Source: Stratiolaelaps scimitus
Lineage: Eukaryota > Arthropoda > Arachnida > Mesostigmata > Laelapidae
Length of the DNA: 64,000 bases
Assembly (NCBI GenBank): GCA_019614645.1
Contig: JABWDB010000021.1
Span: 1,860,001 to 1,924,000 of the forward strand
Reading direction: 5' to 3'
Shown here piece by piece: positions 1 through 10,911 of this stretch; within the stretch, counting starts at the first letter, position 1; each line of letters starts with the position of its first letter. Made by a program: the position numbers and the translations under genes. Under the pieces are notes generated by a model that saw only the letters and a program-made list of their open reading frames with translations, had not been told where the DNA came from and did not search any database.

Positions 1-2100
1 GTCACCCGAGCAGCCGATTATGTTCAGCTAGAGGGCTGACTTTAAGTAAATGCATAAATATACATGTAAGTAAACTATATTGTAGATATAATACTCTATG
101 TGTAAGCGACGCGAGGCAGGTCGGTGAGTAGTATTCATGTTTGCCGGAGGGAAATACCAGCAGATGAACAATTGATTTGCAATATTCTTTCTTAGCGACT
201 CATAACGACTAGTGGTTTTGATGTAGTGTGTCATTGTTGTAACAGCTTAGTCGATGGATAATTTGTCCGAGTTTTTGATGGCGCTCTTGAATCATCTGGT
301 TGTACGACAGGAGTATATGAATTATGGAACGGTACACTAAGAGAGAGAACAGAAAATAACAGTTATTATTATTAATATAGGTAGGTTGATGTTATCTACT
401 TTGGGTGAATCCTTTATGTATGTCCTTTGAAGGGGTCCGAAGTAAGATGTGTCCGAAATGGCGAAAATGATTATGGACAAAGCCTCAAATATCTGTCTCT
501 GAATAGACAATAAGAGATGATGAATCTGGCCGTGGCTGAATTGTTGCTAACGAAAGGTACAAGGGAAAAAAAACAACAGAGCAACAACGTCAGTAGAAAC
601 AACAGTGCGACATCGCGTCGCTGCTGCTGCCGCCACGTCCTCCTCCTCCTCCGCCGCCGCTAATCGATGAAGCACGACGAAAGGTGATGGCGCTGATTGA
701 CAGGGCGTCCGTCCCTTCAGAGCATAGCGGCTATGAAACTCTCCATCTTTACCACCACCAGCAGTAACAGCAAAGACTACATTCGATCCGCCATAGCGGT
801 TCAATGTCGATGCCGTCTTATACCGTCAATCTGATGGCGTTTATCGTCAGGACGCGTGAAGCAGCAGCAGCAGCAGCAGCGTCCAAGCAGCGCGCGTTCT
901 CTCCTTCTTCAACTGACGAAGGAGCGCGAGCGCAAAACACAACACGACAAACACTTCTTCTCGACTGCCGTTCGTTCGTTTGACAACTGACTATCTCTCT
1001 CCCTTTGTCCGAGCGATTGAGCGAGTTGAACAGTGAGAGAAAGAGCTCGAAAATCGTAATCGTCAGGAGGAGGAGGAGGAAGAGGAAGAAGAGACGTCGT
1101 CGTCGTCGTCTAAGATCATTGACGGAGGAATACAATTCAAAGACAATTCGATCTCTGGGTGACGTCTTCTGATTCTTCTCGTCTTTCGCTTTCTTCTATT
1201 TTCGTCGTCGTCGTCGTCGTCGTCTTCGGTGGCCTATCCGCGCAGTTCCATCAACAGCGCTCCCTATCTATCTATCTACCTACCTATGCTTAGCAGCGTC
1301 GGCGGTGACTGGTAGAGGCCGACGTTGTCGTTCCTGCTGCTGCTGCCAAAAACCACGACAATTTCGACGTTTTAAGAGATTTATTAGAAGAAATCGGAAC
1401 AGGAGAAGATGAAGATGGGAAGAAAATAAGAGGACTAACAACAACAACAACAATAACAACAACAAGAGCCGCAGCAGCGGGACGGACTCGTCTCGCTGAG
1501 AAGAAGCCAGCAGAATAAAAAAAAATACCGTCACTGATAGATACAATACTATTGGCGCAATTACCGCTGATTCGTCGATTGAAGTTGACGTTTTCTTTTA
1601 TTTTTTTTTATTTTCTTTTAAATTGGCGGCAGCTACGGCGGTAGCGACACCAATGGCGACAGGTCGCTACAGGGCGTTATTCGTTCATCTTCACGGCGGT
1701 GCCACTGTCTCTGCTGATTATTCAAATGTAATGGAATCTTGGGATCTATCCTTTGCCGACGATCGAAGCGTATCGCCCTCGTGGTTACATCCAGGATCTA
1801 TAACAATGAGTCACAAATACATAGACTCGTAGACGATTTCACCGTCGTTGTACGCGGCCACATGGGTGAACGGTGGGTGCCTGCTTCGTCCTTGGCTGCT
1901 GATTTCACTGTAATCTACGATTGTGTCTGCTTTTGTCACTTTAACTGCGCCTGCTGCTGCTGCCGCCGCTTTTGTCGTCGTTGAGTTTAGTTGGCTTCAC
2001 GAGTGATGATATCGGAGCTTTGGCTGCTGCTCTTTCTTCTATTTCTGTTGTAGAACTGCTTTTGTTCTTGTTGACACGCTGTACTGCATCTACCACTGTT
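1..2100. other. Non-coding, microsatellite-dense
   Basis: No gene seen. Trinucleotide tracts include GCA at 861-880, AGG at 1065-1080, CGT at 1095-1110, TCG at 1202-1224 and AAC at 1437-1464. These tracts create long stop-free frames rich in Ala, Arg, Leu or Ser that look like ORFs but have no protein character. Confidence 0.7.
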
Positions 2101-3217
2101 CGATCGGTGTACCCCTCTCTATCTGGTCTGCTTTGACGGAAAATATTGAATCCTCATCATCATTACAACAGCTACAAATACCACGTGATGGATTGATGTA
2201 GGTGATTCATTTTGAAGACAAAACATAGAGGAAATACCAACCAGGCAGGAGGGCACTGCTCCGATGAGAAGTTCCTTTTCATTTGATTTTCGTTTTTTTA
2301 TCGCCTTTTGTCAAGGAAATGCGCACAGCGAGAGTACTACGATGAACCGAAAACACGTCAATTTTATCTTCATTATGAATATCACTGTTCTTTTTGGTAT
2401 AGTAATATATAATGTTTTATGAACATATTTATGGGTAGAGATGAGTGCTTTTATTCTTTAATGTTCGAGTAAAATCGAGACAGAGAAATTGCTAAGCGCT
2501 ACTATGCTGCAACTAACACAAATGAATAGTGTTTTCCATACTAAAGTTATCTTTATCATACTCATTATGAGTAGTCTCCAATGTGCGAAATCGCTACATG
2601 AACGTATGAATTCTTCATATATTGCATTTGCCCTCAAAAACATTCACTAAGGCTGTTAGTCAGTCATTCAGGTATTATTAAGTCGGCATTTCATTCATTT
2701 ATTCCGGTGCCTCCACCAATAGCAATGAAATAAGTGATTTAAATGATTAAACCGGTATTACTCGCAGGTTGTAACGACCATCATCCATACATAATTATCT
2801 CCACACATGCTATCACATAAGCAAGTTCATCTATGCAAAGAGAAACCTATAGTGAAAGTAGAGTCCGAGTGAAAGAACTTCGATTTTTCGATCATAATCT
2901 TTTGTTTAATTATTTAATTTTACTAAAAATAATTAACCCATGGAACTGAGGGGTCGACGAATAGTCGATGTAATTGTAAAGTCATGTTGTTATTTTATAT
3001 TACCATTTTGTTCTTCATGCCACCGTGTCACTGTATGCGTTACACAGCAACATTGCCACCACCAACACAAATATGAACACGGAGGACTCTCCGTAATCAA
3101 CATGGCGGAGACCCCAGGACAAGGGATCCTTTCCACTCCACCCAGGAAGAGTTGACACCTGCCTTTCTACTATGAAATAATTTGTTAGCTATGATTATAC
3201 ATGATCGCTGCGCAAAC

Positions 3218-3268
3218 TCCACTTCGGCTTCATAATATATAGCAAAGATATTATGAAGGCGAAGTGGA
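3218..3268. repeat. Near-perfect inverted repeat, 21-bp arms, 9-base loop
   Basis: Arms 3218-3238 and 3248-3268 match as reverse complements at 20 of 21 positions (one G-G mismatch). Confidence 0.95.
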
Positions 3269-5760
3269 TTTTGGGCATTTTACTCAGATCTTGATGATGT
3301 CGGCCCAAGTTGTTGGTTACTTTATTTCTTCATCGTTGTTGCTGTTGTGCTTGATATCTTGTGCCACTGCTGCTCCGAATCAAAGGAATAGTTTCATCTC
3401 AATTCAACTGTCTCTCCCATAAACACACAATAGTACATTGGAATTAAATGTGTGCCAAACTTCTCTCTGTTCTCCCTCCCTCTTCTATTTTTGGCCAGGC
3501 CAATAATTATACTAATCAGTCAGTGGCTGCTAATACCATCAGCACTCGTATATCTTCTGTTGAAGGGAAGACTCTACTCTCTTTCTCTCACACACACACA
3601 CATCCAAAACCATAGCTGAGGTGGCCTGACGTTCCCCTGTATTACATCGTCTAGATCACCATCGAGAAAACATCTTAGGCAAAAACGACTGTTGTAGCGA
3701 CAGCGAGCTAACTGCCATCGTCGCCATGGCCAACACCACTACTATGACGAGAACTGCATTCACCGGCACTTGTCGTGTGATATCGCCAAATATTATTATG
3801 ATGCGGTCAGATGAGGAGCACAGTGGGGACCGAAGCTACTGCCGCCACCACAGAAAAGGAATCAGACACAAGATCGGACGGGATCGGACCGATCAGCGTT
3901 GTCAAAGGTCTTTTCAACCAAAGTCATTCACGTAGCAAAAAAGGAATTCAATTCTGGAGAAAGGAATTCATCGCGTTTTAGAGAAAAAGGACAACACAGA
4001 AAGCATCTAAGATACTCAACCATCCTTAAGCATGGTGCAGCTGATTATCGTACGACTCTGTGGACAGATCAGAGAAATAAAATAACTCCCGACGTGTCCA
4101 GCAAGTTGGTACTTCGGCAGCGTTGGACACTCAGAACTACTATGAAGTACCTGATGTGAGTCCCATGTGAGGAAACATGTGAAACGAAGCCCTCTTCTTG
4201 TTCTTCAGATTCTACAATACAGTTATTGTTGTTCTTCTTATAACCAAGAGTCGAAGAGCTCCAGAACAACACAACTGGCACCGACGAAGCGCACACCACC
4301 GAAACCGACATTAGTATATATATAACGAATAAATGCGATTTGAGTGTAATGCTCAGGACATTAATCAGAGATACATCTTCGGGTAGGCAACGTGGCAGCA
4401 CAGCGCCGTCTAGTTGGACAGTCAGTTGGCTGGCTGCTTAGCGGGTGAGGGTAGCAAGCAACCGGAGGTAGATTGATATTGGCGTGACTTAAACAAAATT
4501 CACCTTAGCAACGCAACGAACCGATGTGTATTATAGATGTAATACATGCTTTCACATTATTATACGCAGAAATACTCATACAGAAGCTTTGACTTCTATC
4601 GTTCTTTCTTATTTTCCTTATATCTTTATCGATTTCTCTGTCTCCGAACACTCTCGTTATCTTTTTACATTTTGTTTCATGTTTCATCAGTGTCTCGGCG
4701 AGGAGTGTCTTCACTGATATCAATCTGATGAAATGACTTAAAGCTGTATCATATCAGCATCATCAGCTGTTGTTGATTCTCGTTGTGAGATGCCGCTCTT
4801 CTTTTCCATTTTTCGTTCATTATTTCTTCATGAATTTATCATATATTTTCGGTTCAGCAGTAAGGCCTTTTAGCAGTCGCCTCGTAACTCCCTTATTTCG
4901 ATAGTCTGTTTACTGATCTGAGACTCTGAGCTAAGCATCTTGCAGGCTAATTATAAGGAAACCATGAAACGCAAATGCTCCATGCAGATACACCTACGCA
5001 CATATACAAATCCCGATTAAGCTAACTTCTGTTTCAAATGAAGTTAGTAGACACACTGTCGCCTACAGCCTACCCTCTTCCTGGGGTGTCCTTTCTCATG
5101 AAATTTCGCTCACTTACTTCTGTAATTAAGCCTTCAAGAGTGGTTCATAAACATATAACAAAGTTGCCATAACTCAAGTATGTAGAAATGTACATAATTA
5201 TTAACTATGTGTAAATAATGTTGTGGAATAATCAAATGGTGCCATTACCGAATGTATTGTAAAGGGTGATATTTATTTTTGCTTATTACTTATTCTACGA
5301 GGACTTTGCGATGTAACAGTTGCAGTTCCGTCAATAAACCACACTTTGTACTGTATTGGATTGTCAAAAAGTTCAAGAGCACATTACGAGCTCAACAATA
5401 GTCTTCTGTTGTTTCGGTATTCCCGTATCATACATTGAACGTTTTTCACATATTTATTTTAAGTGAGTCCTCCAGTTACGTGAGTATATACAATATTTCA
5501 CTTCCAGCTTTCTACAGCACAGTTAGCCTTTGTAACTGCTTATATTAAGGATACTTGAGCCAGTATACTTTAGATGCCAACAAGCAACCTATTAACAAAC
5601 ACTATGTTTTGGATTCAGAGATTCTCTCGGAAAGCGACACAGTAAACCAATTCAACAATAGCCATATCGAATGATTTTCGAGTACCACAAGAAATTAGAT
5701 CATGGAAATATTATACGCCCATTAAGGGCATTAGAAAAAGGTGAGAGCACTCGAAAGCTC

Positions 5761-5820
5761 ACTTCATCACCGCTCACCAGTCATCCCTTGTCAGGGATGA
5801 CTGGTGAGCAGTGATGAAGT
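5761..5820. repeat. Near-perfect inverted repeat, 27-bp arms, 6-base loop
   Basis: Arms 5761-5787 and 5794-5820 are reverse complements at 26 of 27 positions, with loop TTGTCA between them. The one mismatch (5771) becomes a G-U pair in a minus-strand transcript, so RNA from that strand would pair along the full 27 bp. Confidence 0.95.
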
Positions 5821-6427
5821 AATCAATCAATAGTTGTACTATACTCGTATCATACTTATCATCATCACTAAAGAAGGGACCTTTTTTTTACATTCCTGTC
5901 GCATTAATTTTTTTGAAATCCATCCGGCGGAACCTTTGTTAACTTGTTTCGTTCTCACCTTTGGGATCGAAGGTGCGCCGTTAGCATTTTTTCTCTACTT
6001 GTCGATATTATAGTTATTTGATGGTGCAGCTAATAATATCCAGCTGAGCACGTTCAAACAAATTCGCATTAATTATTGCAGCAAAATGTGAAAGAGTTAA
6101 GATGATTATATCGAGAGAACACGAAGAGGAGGAGAAGAAGAATTCTCTCGCTCCGAGCTTCGTATTTACCGCCTGCGTTGGGATCAACTAGCCAAGCCAG
6201 TCAGGGTGATGATGATGATGATGATGGCTGGTTACGCTTATATACAAGGTCAGGAAACGGATCACAGGGACGGCAAGAAAGTGTTCGCTGATTATCTCTT
6301 TATTTGGCCACTGTAGAGTAGTTTCTCGGCGGAGATGGAGTTTGTGTTCAGTGGAAGACAGCATATGTTCCCCTCTCACCCATCAAATCTGATTTTGGCG
6401 ACTAAATTCAAATAGGTATATTCTCAT

Positions 6428-6472
6428 AAATTGCGGTATTCCCGCCGCAGCTTCCAGAGAATACCGCAATTT
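6428..6472. repeat. Inverted repeat, 14-bp perfect arms, 17-base loop
   Basis: Arms 6428-6441 and 6459-6472 (AAATTGCGGTATTC and its exact reverse complement). Too short a signal to assign a role. Confidence 0.85.
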
Positions 6473-6904
6473 GTCTTAATGAATGCGCGGATTCCTCTTA
6501 GTGAACTGGAGATTGGTTTTATGGGAGAGAGGCTGCAGGCTAACCGCAAAATGAATGACTTGCCCTAAGCCTTGCACTCTTCTCTGTTCGATGTATGGAC
6601 AAATCTTATATTGTACCCACTTGCTATCTGGTCTCATTCATTCGTTCGTCTAATACATCTACACATGCAGTTGTAGAGGAAACATCGAAATTGACCGAGG
6701 CGCGAGTATGATCATAGACAGATTAGATTGATAGATAGGTAGATACTATAGGTCTCTTTGTTAGTCGACATCAGAACAGAGCGCCCTTTGCTTGTTTCTA
6801 AATAAGCCATACACCTACGGCACCACCGACGTAACAACACCATCAATGTAACAAACGGCAGAATAAAGCGAACGACAGAGAACCCTCAAATAGCAACAGT
6901 AGCT

Positions 6905-6965
6905 TACACACACACAAATACACACACACACACACACACAACGACGACGACAACAACAACAATAA
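6905..6965. repeat. Composite CA, CGA, CAA microsatellite
   Basis: A CA tract broken by AAATA runs into CGA repeats and then CAA repeats, over about 60 bases. Confidence 0.9.
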
Positions 6966-7329
6966 TTTTCGCCGATTTAGATCATCGCATATCCTCTTGA
7001 GCGTCTCCACCGGCACGCCGCACCCGTCTATTGGGTTTAGAAGCTACCGTAACAGCAGCAGCAGCAGCAGCAGCGGCAGGCGCAGCAGCAACTGTGGCGC
7101 TACAGTAACAGGAGCTTGCCTCATAAAACAGCAAACGCTTCATACGATTACGACATTTGCGGTTATTTCTGTTGTAGCCACTGGTTTAGCGGTGCTCCTG
7201 CTGTTGGTGCTGCTACTACAGTTGTTGGTTCTATCTTTCCGATAGCGCACATCATCAGGTGATGGTTGTACAGGCGCCGCCTGAACAGCCTCCTTCATTA
7301 TTAAGTCTTCTGTTACGGGTTGTTTTTTT

Positions 7330-7940
7330 TTTTACCTGACTTTATTTTTCAAGTAACTACTATCCGCTGGTCGTCTTCGTTGCTGCGCTATTGTCGGTTT
7401 TAATTCGGAGCATTTCGTCGTTTTTGTATCGAACAGTTCTTGTTCGTTCGGCGAACAACGGTGCGGCGCCGTTACTATCAGCTCGCCGCCATTGAACAGA
7501 ATGTGTTCGACGTTGTCGACAACGGGTGTCGCTGCTAGTGGCCGCCCATTCTCTAGAGGTCGAGCCGTCGTCGAATACCGTTCGTCCATCCATTGGCTTA
7601 AGGCCAAATGGTGAATGTCGTTTGAACAGCTCACGTGGCTTGAAAAATAGCGGTGGACGATCAGGCGATGCGGCTACGTTCCTTCACACCACTAGCAGCA
7701 GTAATCTATAGCAGTTGTTTCTCCTCGTTTACAGACTGGTTAACAGTGGTATTGTAGTGATGGTATTGACGCTTACCAGTTCGTGGTACCACGGAGCCGT
7801 GGACAGCGTCGGCGTTCGGCGGTGCCGTTTTGAATTCGTTGGCGATCACTCGTTGGGTTGTTGTGTAAGGACGCTGTACGTTTATATCAAATGAAGAAAA
7901 TGTATTGATCTCGTTAATCTTCCACCATGCCATCCGTTGT
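7330..7940. other. Low-repeat segment open in several frames, coding status uncertain
   Basis: Free of microsatellites and open in several frames on both strands. On the minus strand, a frame of about 100 residues ends near 7360 and another begins at ATG 7933. A strong minus-strand donor-like ACTG|GTAAGCG lies at about 7770. No frame is recognisable as a known domain. It may be an exon or merely CpG-rich sequence with few stops. Confidence 0.3.
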
Positions 7941-8134
7941 CATCATGCTCACCCCTAGCGGCGATCGAGGCAAGCTCTCTTTGAAAGCTGAAGGCGCCGT
8001 GCCTCCCGGGATTCCTCTCACTAAAACTTTGCACATAACGTTACCAGAGGTCTAGGTTTGACGACGCCAGTACGGTTTCCTTCGATGTGAGCAATTTGTA
8101 CATATCAGTGGGAACTTTTAATTTAACTTTTAAT

Positions 8135-8275
8135 TTAAGTAAGAGCCACGGTAAAGGTAAAGGTTTATTGAAGATGCTGCAATTGTCTCTTATGTGTCAC
8201 GCAGCAAGGCTCGAACCTGCAGCCTCTGGCTTCCGATAGCCAGAGACTTAGCCGTCCAAGCCACCGCGCTGACGG
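8135..8275 (-). mobile_element. tRNA-derived SINE-like element or degenerate tRNA gene
   Basis: On the minus strand, 8273-8196 reads as a tRNA-like sequence: an A-box-like GTGGCTTGGACGG, an anticodon-type stem CTCTGGC/GCCAGAG, and a good 5-bp T stem with loop around the B box GGTTCGAGCC. The acceptor stem pairs only at its outer bases and the anticodon loop has the wrong size (8 instead of 7 with a TCG triplet), so a working tRNA is unlikely. Downstream on the same strand lies a short body ending in a repeated CTTTAC tail near 8150, the usual end of a tRNA-derived SINE. No second full copy was found in the window. Confidence 0.55.
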
Positions 8276-10179
8276 TTCTGATCTCCACCTTATTATATAC
8301 ATGTACATACATGTATGGAGAATTGTCTAACAATTTAATGTATTCTATCATTTGCTACCTCATACTTGAGTAAACTCAACACTGTTTACACAAACTTTAC
8401 ATTTCCGAAACGCTTGTACACCAATCGACAGGCTGTTCAGTCTCTAGTATCCTTCTACTGATACCTTGGGCGCCATTACTTGTGGCAGGTCTTTTTTTCG
8501 TTTAGTACCAGTTGTATGATAATAAATAACTTACACAACACAAAGACTGATTTCATTCTTCAGGTATCGATGCCGATCGGAGCCGGCGATTATTCCGTAT
8601 CGTGGATTAGAACAAAGCCAGAATTTAATGTTTTTCGTCGTCGTCTTTGCCGATGTCCGATATGGCAGCGCTGCTGTTCGCTATTCTTTGTCGCGCTTTT
8701 GTTGGCTCATTGGAGCTGCTGCTGCTGCGACTACTCGATAGAATAATCCAACGATGGCGGCTGCTGCGACCACCATTGGTGTTCACTACTTATCAATCGG
8801 CCAGTGAAATGGAATCAAGGGAGACAGCGGTAATATTCTGGTGGCCACACCCTTCTCCGATATCGCGCCGCTGCTGCTGCTCACCTTCTGAAAGGAAGGC
8901 TTCTTATTGCTCAAAGTACTTATCTTGATTATAATCTCTTTCGAGAGATAATATTATTGAAATATAGAAAATAAAAACCACGACGCCGATGACGACGACG
9001 ACGACAGCGGCAACAACAGCAGTGATAACATCAATAAGAAAAATAAAAGAAGCTCTAAGACCAAGAAGAACCTCACCAAGCAGCTAGACACCCATATTTC
9101 AACTGTCACTTTATGAACAAACAGTATTTCGTTTGTCCGTCCCATCCATTGTACTTTCCTGATACTGTGTCAGTAAATGACACACCAGCTTGGCGCTTGT
9201 TGTTGATAGGATGGATTGGATCAGTGGATGTCTACGGCGAGACTGGCCATTATGTCTGTCTCTACCGGCAGTTTCTCGTTTGCGACAATTTGTCCTCTCT
9301 CTCTCTCTCTCTCCTTCGGTCTCATTCTGCCTTGTGCTGCTTTGAAATGCTATCAACATGATCGCACACTGAATGATTGCCATAATGCAAACTGTCTGCT
9401 CCCACTGCCATTACGGTAACCACGCACTCTACCACAGACGCAAATGATGCTGTTGCTTATGTGACGGGTGCTGGCTGCACTCCAGGGTGGTCATGATAAT
9501 AACATGTTGTTGTTGTGACACACACCACATAATAATAATAATAATATTTTTGTCAACTAACTCTAACTGCAGCCTTAAAGTTTATGGTGCAAGATTGACG
9601 GTTAATTTCCAGTCCGCCCCGTTAGCTTATTTCTATGGCTAAATTTTCTATCGCACTTAAATTGGCAACAGCCTTTTTGGGTTCGATTTTCATAAGGCAT
9701 TTACAGCATTAATTACCTGGCTAGTCGGTAAGCTCTAAATACATGTTTTTCTCTAGGTATCGTTGCACTAATATTTATACGTATTCAGAGATGTTTGTAT
9801 GTTGCTCTACAGAAATATTTCACTCGTAAATAATATAGCCTCTGCGAGGTGGCGGACGCGGCGAGATTCTTGTGCGTGGTGGACCGGGGGCTCACTCTGG
9901 GTGAGCATTGACATGTTTTCACACTCTCATTTAGAGAGTGAGGTAACCGGCGACTTGCGACCAAAGACTTTGTTAAAATTGCGCATCGCAAACATCGGTT
10001 GTCGCCGCTTGGTGAATTTTCAAGTTGTTGCAGGCTTCTAGTGAAATAGCTGCAGCAGAAAATGCTTCTTTACTACGACAGGTGGTTGGTAGCCAGTTTC
10101 TTAGCCGGTCGAGTTTTACACGAGTTTTGTCACCTATGGGCATTGCTACTGATTCTTTAGTTTCCCCTGCGATTCCCGT

Positions 10180-10620
10180 ACTTTAGAACGGTGCTCGCGT
10201 CGATGGCTTAGCGCCGAGCTGGGCAAGAGCGCTCGCTCCCTGTCGTGTTCCTTATTGCAAGTGTCGCATAGTGTTTTTTCAAGCAGAGTATTTTGCCTCT
10301 TTTTGGCTCACCTGCCCGGTCTAGCTGGTCAAGGAGCGACCCCCCTCCCCGTCCCCCCCCGGGCCAGGCCTTCTTGGCACTTGGGCAGTGGCGGTTTTAT
10401 CGGCCCAGCCAAACGTGAATGGCTGACGAGGTCTGGGGCCAAGGGATGACCTTTGCGTTTGCAAGCAGCGCGGTCCCCGTCCACCCCCGGTCTCCACCTC
10501 GTGCATGGAAGCCCTTCGACCGAACCGCTGGCTCTCTTCCTCAGGGGAGCAGCTGGCTTCGCTTTCTCGTTGCTGTCAGCGGCAAGTTGTCTCTTGAGTC
10601 GTGTTGACAGCATTCAACAT
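10180..10620. promoter_or_regulatory. GC-rich patch upstream of the first recognised SoxD-A exon, possible promoter region
   Basis: Clearly richer in G, C and CpG than its surroundings, with C-runs near 10340-10362, and ending about 220 bases before exon 10843. Such a position fits an alternative promoter or 5' untranslated exon for a short SoxD isoform, but no TATA box or clear initiator could be assigned. Confidence 0.25.
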
Positions 10621-10670
10621 CGCCAGCGAAATAGTGAAGTGAATGCCTGCAGTCTTCTTTTGAAGGTAGT

Positions 10671-10673
10671 GCT

Positions 10674-10704
<31 letters not shown>
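10671..10704. repeat. CTG then ATG trinucleotide tract
   Basis: Five CTG-type units pass directly into six GAT-type units, 140 bases before a SoxD-A exon. Confidence 0.9.
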
Positions 10705-10842
10705 ACCAGTAGTAGCAGTTGACGTGTAGCTGATCTGTTGCCCATATCCCTGTGTGTTTTGAGGCAGCTACCGATGATCCAGCTACTGGTAGACGTCTTT
10801 TCATAGTCGCTGACTCTGCTTTCCCTCATCACTAAATTTCAG

Positions 10843-10911
10843 GCGTCCATGGGAGCTCTCGGGGATGACCGACTCCAGATGCTACTTCAGCAACAGGCTC
10901 TCGCCCTCAGG
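10843..10911 (+). other. SoxD: SoxD-A exon (first one recognised), Gln/Leu-rich helix
   Basis: The exon is preceded by a pyrimidine-rich acceptor with a CTAA branch-like sequence (AG at 10841-10842) and ends in AGG|GTAAGT. It is 69 bases, 23 codons, phase 0 on both sides. It encodes a stretch with [14 protein letters not shown], matching the place where vertebrate SOX5/6 have a short LQ-rich helix just before the Pro/Ser linker. ATG 10849 has a weak Kozak context. An in-frame stop lies about 40 bases upstream, so either this is an internal exon or a short isoform starts here. The exact join to earlier exons is not known. Confidence 0.72.

Larger units (their letters stand above)
2101..7329. 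other. Non-coding, no gene recognised
   Basis: Holds three hairpins listed separately (3218, 5761, 6428), a GAT tract at 6208-6226, a composite CA/CGA/CAA tract at 6905-6965 and a CAG tract at 7052-7074. ORFs are short and unremarkable. Could be 5' flank or intron of SoxD-A. Confidence 0.6.
7941..10842. other. Non-coding 5' region of SoxD-A
   Basis: Contains the tRNA-derived element, a GAC tract (8991-9005), a CT tract (9294-9313) and a CTG-ATG tract (10671-10704). A GC-rich patch at about 10180-10620 is listed separately. No further SoxD exon was recognised. Confidence 0.55.

Noticed and set aside
10329..10613. 94-residue minus-strand ORF in the GC-rich patch
   Set aside because: Open mainly because GC-rich DNA has few stops; no homology recognised.
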